This document shows, one piece after another, positions 60,091 to 64,000 of a stretch of 64,000 bases of DNA (positions within the stretch are counted from its first letter, which is position 1; every line of letters begins with the position of its first letter). This DNA comes from Companilactobacillus huachuanensis (GTDB taxonomy: Bacteria; Bacillota; Bacilli; Lactobacillales; Lactobacillaceae). The position numbers and the translations under genes are program-made. The notes under the pieces are model-generated. The model was not told the DNA's origin and ran no database searches. It saw only the letters and a program-made list of their open reading frames with translations. The DNA lies in contig NZ_BJDF01000006.1 of assembly GCF_005404815.1 (NCBI RefSeq), positions 80,024-144,023 on the forward strand, written 5' to 3'.

Positions 60091-62208
60091 ATGAATAACG
60101 AAAAAATTATTACTATGAATGATTTAAAATCTAATGATCCTAGTTATTTAGAAACTATTTTTTCAATTGCTAATGGTCATTTTGGCGTGCGTGCCAGTGA
60201 TCCCATAGCAAGTTCGGATTCTGCGGGAACAATTGTTAATGGTTTTTATGAAATGTCAGAGATAAATTATGGTGAAAAGGCATATGGTTATGCTGAGAAT
60301 AATCAGACAATTGTCAATTTACCGGATATTCGCGCTATAAAAATCTTTGATTGTGATGATCAAGAATTTTCCCGTTCAGAATTGAAATCGGCAACTCTAG
60401 ATATGAATACTGGTTTATCGACCTCGATTTATGATGTATTCAATCCTGATAACCAGGCCATTGAATTAACTTTACAAGCGGTTCTACAACAGACTGATAC
60501 GCATGTTTTGGGCTTACGCTATACGATTAAAGCGATTGATTATACTGAAAAAATTAAAATTATTAAACATCTAGATATAAACAATGATACTGATGAAACG
60601 GATGATCCGAGAAAATCTCGAGTATTACATACAGTCAACTACGAGAAAAGTGAACCTGATAACTTTTGTGAGATATTGACAGCAAAGACACAAAAAAGCC
60701 AGATGTCTATCGATTTGGCAATTTGTGCACAGGAGTCATTAGAAAAAACCGTTGAATTAAATCAAATGGTTAGTTTTGATATTATTGGTTTAGTGGGAGA
60801 TATTAATACTAAGTTGGAAGTTGTTAAAACCAGTTTTTCTGAAATTTTAGCTGATTCAAAATCATTTTGGCATGAATTCTGGCATAACAGTGAAGTTAAT
60901 ATTTCTGGCGATGACGGTCTGAATCAGGCTATACATTATAATTTATTTCAATTAACCTCATCGACAGGTAGAGATGGAAAAACCAACATTCCAGCTAAAG
61001 GACTTTCTGGAACTGGATATGAAGGTCATTATTTCTGGGATACAGAAATGTATATGTCGCCATTCTTTGCATATACCAATCCTGAGATTGCCCGAGAGTT
61101 AATTCTTTATCGATACAGTATTTTAAGTGAGTCCAAGAAGCGTGCTCAAGAATTGGGTGTTGCTGAAGGTGCACTCTTTGCTTGGCGTACGATTAATGGT
61201 AGTGAGGCAAGTGCTTATTACCAGGCAGGAACCGCCCAGTATCATATTGATGCCGATATTTCATATGCTATTGATCGGTACTATAAAGTTACGGCAGATA
61301 CAGAATTTATTAAAAAATATGGTTTTGAAATCGTTCTAGAAACAGCAAGATTCTGGCACTCATTTGGTAGCTATAATAAAAAAGGTTTCTGTTTCTTTGA
61401 TGTTACGGGTCCTGATGAATATACAGCAATAGTAAATAATAATTATTATACTAATCGTATGGCAAAGTTTAATATGGAATTTGCCGTGAAATTGATAGAC
61501 AAGTTTCCTGATCAGGCTAAAAAGCTTGGTGTGACTCATGACGAATATGTAAGTTTGAGTGCAGCTGCTGACAAGGTATACCTTCCTTATTCTGAGGAAA
61601 AACAAATCAACGAACAAGATGATAGTGCTTTTGAGAAACCAATCTGGCCATTTGAAGATACCCCTAAATCAAACTATCCGTTGTTATTGCATTATCATCC
61701 ATTGAATATCTATCGTTATCAAGTCAACAAACAAGCAGATACTTTATTAGCCGACTTTTTATTTGATGACATTTCTAGAAATCAATTGAAACGCGAATAT
61801 GATTATTATGAAAAAATCACGACACACGATTCATCACTTTCGAGATCTATATTTAGTGCTCTAGCAGCGAGAATAGGATTGAAGAAAAAGGCATATGGTT
61901 ATTTCATGGATACCGTAAAAACAGATTTAATCGACTTACAAAAAAATACAGCAGATGGATTGCATGTTGCCAATCTGGGTGGCAGTTGGTTAACAATTGT
62001 TATGGGTTTCGGTGGTATCAGTATCCAAAATTCGATGTTAACAATTAAAAATAGCTTGCCAGATGAATGGAATGGCTTATCCATTCGAATTAGATTTCAG
62101 GGAAGACTATTAAAAATTAAGTATCATCATTCTGAAACCATTATTGAAATTTTGGATGGCGAACCGTTGGATATAATAGTTGATGGAGGTAAAAAAAGAA
62201 TTAAGTAA
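60091..62208 (+). CDS. GH65 glycoside phosphorylase
   Basis: 705 residues of the GH65 family (maltose, kojibiose, trehalose or nigerose phosphorylases), which split alpha-glucobioses with phosphate into glucose and beta-glucose 1-phosphate. The barrel has GYEGHYFWDTEMYMSPFF and the catalytic Glu443 in FDVTGPDEYTAIVNNNYYTN. It is slightly shorter than the usual 750 or so residues. Start ATG 60091 has only a weak, distant AGGACGG. No beta-phosphoglucomutase gene adjoins. Type I repeats flank it on both sides. Confidence 0.9.
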   Translation: MNNEKIITMNDLKSNDPSYLETIFSIANGHFGVRASDPIASSDSAGTIVNGFYEMSEINYGEKAYGYAENNQTIVNLPDIRAIKIFDCDDQEFSRSELKSATLDMNTGLSTSIYDVFNPDNQAIELTLQAVLQQTDTHVLGLRYTIKAIDYTEKIKIIKHLDINNDTDETDDPRKSRVLHTVNYEKSEPDNFCEILTAKTQKSQMSIDLAICAQESLEKTVELNQMVSFDIIGLVGDINTKLEVVKTSFSEILADSKSFWHEFWHNSEVNISGDDGLNQAIHYNLFQLTSSTGRDGKTNIPAKGLSGTGYEGHYFWDTEMYMSPFFAYTNPEIARELILYRYSILSESKKRAQELGVAEGALFAWRTINGSEASAYYQAGTAQYHIDADISYAIDRYYKVTADTEFIKKYGFEIVLETARFWHSFGSYNKKGFCFFDVTGPDEYTAIVNNNYYTNRMAKFNMEFAVKLIDKFPDQAKKLGVTHDEYVSLSAAADKVYLPYSEEKQINEQDDSAFEKPIWPFEDTPKSNYPLLLHYHPLNIYRYQVNKQADTLLADFLFDDISRNQLKREYDYYEKITTHDSSLSRSIFSALAARIGLKKKAYGYFMDTVKTDLIDLQKNTADGLHVANLGGSWLTIVMGFGGISIQNSMLTIKNSLPDEWNGLSIRIRFQGRLLKIKYHHSETIIEILDGEPLDIIVDGGKKRIK

Positions 62209-62211
62209 CTG

Positions 62212-62527
62212 CTAAAGGTTGAAAGTATAAGTAAGTATGCCGTTTCCAGAGCTGAGAGTATTCATTTGCTGCGCGGAACGGCCCGAGCCAAAGAGCGGTC
62301 TCGTTCCTAGGTTGAAGCCTCGCAAAACCCGCGAGTCTCCAACTCACCCGGTGGTGTAATTGCTGAAGCAATAACGCCACTTTCGCTGCAAATGAATACT
62401 CTCAGCTCTTCCAACTAGTTTATTTTTTTAATAGCGGAACAGTAAAATAAGGACTTCTGCTTATTTAAATAAATTAGCTCTAAGTCTGTAATAATGGTTA
62501 GATTAAATTCTCACCTTTCAACCTTCA
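62212..62527 (-). repeat. Type I MITE-like repeat, full copy R8
   Basis: Begins CTAAAGGTTGAAAG three bases after the GH65 stop codon and ends with CCTTTCAACCTTCA. Flanks AGTAACTG (62204-62211) and GGTAACTG (62528-62535) share 7 of 8 bases. Hairpin A reads ATTGC/GCAAT. The insertion target overlaps the last codons of the GH65 gene. Confidence 0.85.
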
Positions 62528-62574
62528 GGTAACTGATTGTCTTTGGTAGAATTAGAGCAATAAGGGGGGATAAA

Positions 62575-63432
62575 ATGACTATTTATTTAGAAATGCCACG
62601 TTTGAATCCAGATTTAGGATTTAGATTTCTTAAAAATAAAGGTGATATTTTAACAACTCCCCATTGGCATCGAGAGTATGAACTGATTTTAATAACTAAT
62701 GGCAAAGTAAATTTGGGAATCAATGACAATCAATATCAGTTAAAAACTGGTAATATGGCATTTTTTAAAAGTGGTGATGTTCACTATATTGTTGCAACGC
62801 CGGAAACTAACCGTTATGTGTACCAATTTGATATGTCTCTTTTCAACGAGACGATTGTTGAAAAGATTCATCTAGTGAATAAGTTGAATGAACTTTCGCA
62901 GGTCAGTCTATTCTGGGATGATAAAATCAATGATAAGATGAAAGAAATTTTATTAACAATAGCAAACGAAGAGGATTCGGATGGAGTGGATCGAGATTTT
63001 GTCGTTGAAGGTTTAATGTATACGTTGGTAACACTAATGATCCGAAAATTGCCTAAGGATGATGAAATTCAACAACCTAAGATAAATATTAAGAGTAAGG
63101 CTATCCTAGAAACGCTAAATAAGGTATTCAGATTTGTTGAAGTGAATTATCAAGAAAAAATAACTTTAGAAGATGTTTCGATGACGGCCGGATTTAGTCC
63201 ATATTATTTCACACGTTTTTTTAAGAAAAACGTTGGGCAAACATTCGTTGAATTTTTGAATAATTATCGAATTGATAAAGCCAAATGGGAAATCATCAAT
63301 ACCGACGTATCCATCAGTAGTATTTTGAATCAATAAGGCTTTTCAAGTAATAAAACGTTTTATAGAGTTTTTAAGAATCAGGTGGGCATAACGCCAAAAC
63401 AATATCGTATGAAGTATCATATCGGTAAGTAA
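62575..63432 (+). pseudogene. AraC family regulator interrupted by a stop codon
   Basis: The open part (62575-63336, 253 residues) has an N-terminal cupin-like sensor (PHWHREYELILI) and the first AraC helix-turn-helix (TLEDVSMTAGFSPYYFTRFF). It ends at TAA 63334-63336 inside the second helix-turn-helix. The same frame continues GFSSNKTFYRVFKNQVGITP and KQYRMKYHIGK to TAA 63430, exactly the expected AraC ending. One base change therefore removed the second DNA-binding helix. It probably once controlled the adjacent GH65 or beta-glucoside genes. GGGGGGA precedes the ATG. Confidence 0.85.
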
Positions 63433-63461
63433 GTGTACGTTTAATTATAGGTAAATTACGC

Positions 63462-63521
63462 AAAACAGAGTTATATCACACCTAAAGAATCAAATATTTA
63501 GGTGTGATATAACTCTGTTTT
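63462..63521 (+). terminator. Long perfect inverted repeat, bidirectional terminator
   Basis: Arms of 25 bp (63462-63486 and 63497-63521) are perfectly complementary, starting AAAACAGAGTTATATC and ending GATATAACTCTGTTTT, with a 10-base loop. It follows the AraC frame. The 131 bp after it (63522-63652) hold no gene. Confidence 0.8.
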
Positions 63522-63652
63522 GTTGATTCTAATATTTAATCGGGTCATTTAATGATTAATACAAAAGCTTTAAAAATAATTACCAAGATACTTCTATAAT
63601 CAAGTTTAAGAAAGAGTTGCAGTCAAAAATACCAGTTCTTTTAGTGTTTTAA

Positions 63653-63919
63653 CTAAAGGTTGAAAGGTGAAAAAGTGATATAAATATTGCTGTGACAATC
63701 CTAAATTCAATTTATTTACCAATTTATTTAAATATCAAAAGATTACAATTGGACAGTCCTATGATAAACAAACTAGTTGGAAGAGCTGAGAGTATTCATT
63801 TGCAGCGAAAGTGGCGTTAGGACTTTAGTCCTTACACCACCGGACGTGTTGAAGACTCGCGGGTTTTGCGAGGCTTCAACCGAGGTTCGAGACCGTTTTC
63901 CGGCTCGGGCCGTTCCGCG
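63653..63919 (+). repeat. Type I repeat R9, interrupted by an intron
   Basis: Starts CTAAAGGTTGAAAG at 63653. The core begins GGAAGAGCTGAGAG at 63779 and carries hairpin A with AGGAC/GTCCT and hairpin B with CTCGC/GCGAG. The copy breaks off after GGGCCGTTCCGCG at 63919, where other copies continue with CAGCAATTGAATACTC. Confidence 0.85.
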
Positions 63920-64000
63920 GTGCGCCCGGCATGGGCGCTAACTAGGAGGTGAAAGTCCTCTGTGAGCCGATGTAGTCGGAATCACTAGCTAAGGGCAAGG
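63920..64000 (+). mobile_element. Group II intron, 5' end (runs off the window)
   Basis: Starts GTGCGCCCGGCATGGGCG, followed by AACTAGGAGGTGAAAGTCCTC and CACTAGCTAAGGGCAAGG. This is the characteristic 5' end and domain I start of bacterial group II introns. The reverse transcriptase/maturase gene would lie beyond the window. It sits exactly at a break in repeat R9. Confidence 0.88.

Noticed and set aside
1..64000. CRISPR array, tRNA or rRNA genes
   Set aside because: No regularly spaced short repeats and no tRNA-like or rRNA sequences were recognised; the dispersed repeats are hundreds of bp to many kb apart.

Overview
The window is about 64 kb of a low-GC Gram-positive chromosome. It looks like Lactobacillaceae, most likely Companilactobacillus or a close relative. 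The gene order clpC-rpoB-rpoC, rpsL-rpsG-fusA, the S10-spc-alpha ribosomal block, ecfA1-ecfA2-ecfT-truA-rplM-rpsI and many TTG/GTG starts behind strong AGGAGG sites support this. The genus is an inference from gene content and style. No rRNA, tRNA, CRISPR array or intact transposase was found.

Layout. 1-10.6 kb: clpC, then rpoB and rpoC. 10.6-12.8 kb: two repeat elements, an alpha/beta hydrolase and a convergent prepilin peptidase. 12.8-16.1 kb: rpsL-rpsG-fusA. 16.1-17.8 kb: a GNAT acetyltransferase and a CPBP membrane protease on the minus strand. 18.0-31.9 kb: the ribosomal superoperon rpsJ to rplQ with secY, adk, infA, rpmJ and rpoA. 32.3-36.5 kb: the ECF transporter energizing module, truA, rplM and rpsI. 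37-41 kb: a GNAT, a YdcF-type membrane protein and a DeoR regulator/HAD phosphatase/macro-domain operon. 41.0-43.4 kb: a tryptophan-type T-box leader controlling only trpB and trpA. 43.6-49.2 kb: an AT-rich two-gene cassette encoding a superfamily 2 helicase-nuclease fusion and a partner protein. Its architecture matches the DdmDE plasmid-elimination system. 49.3-53.6 kb: an aldo/keto reductase, an SDR, and a MarR-regulated ABC exporter. 54.5-56.5 kb: zinc-free S14 (rpsN2), a 34-residue basic protein and a YfcC-type carrier. 56.7-63.4 kb: a CcpA-site-preceded GH1 plus PTS IIBC pair, a GH65 glycoside phosphorylase and an AraC-type regulator broken by a stop codon.

The most unusual feature is a family of about 180-330 bp interspersed repeats, with some ten copies or fragments. 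All share a long outer stem and two inner hairpins whose sequences change between copies while pairing is kept. Type I copies have terminal inverted repeats close to CTAAAGGTTGAAAG and 7-9 bp target duplications, so they behave like MITEs. Type II copies have a different terminal repeat (ACTAGCACC...). All lie in the same orientation as, and mostly 34-40 bp upstream of, the next gene, which suggests leader RNAs or mobile promoter-proximal elements. At the right edge the 5' end of a group II intron interrupts one type I copy.

Two genes carry in-frame TAA codons with coherent coding sequence beyond them: the ddmE-like gene (41 codons remain) and the AraC regulator (31 codons remain). Both may be decaying or reversible strain-level mutations.
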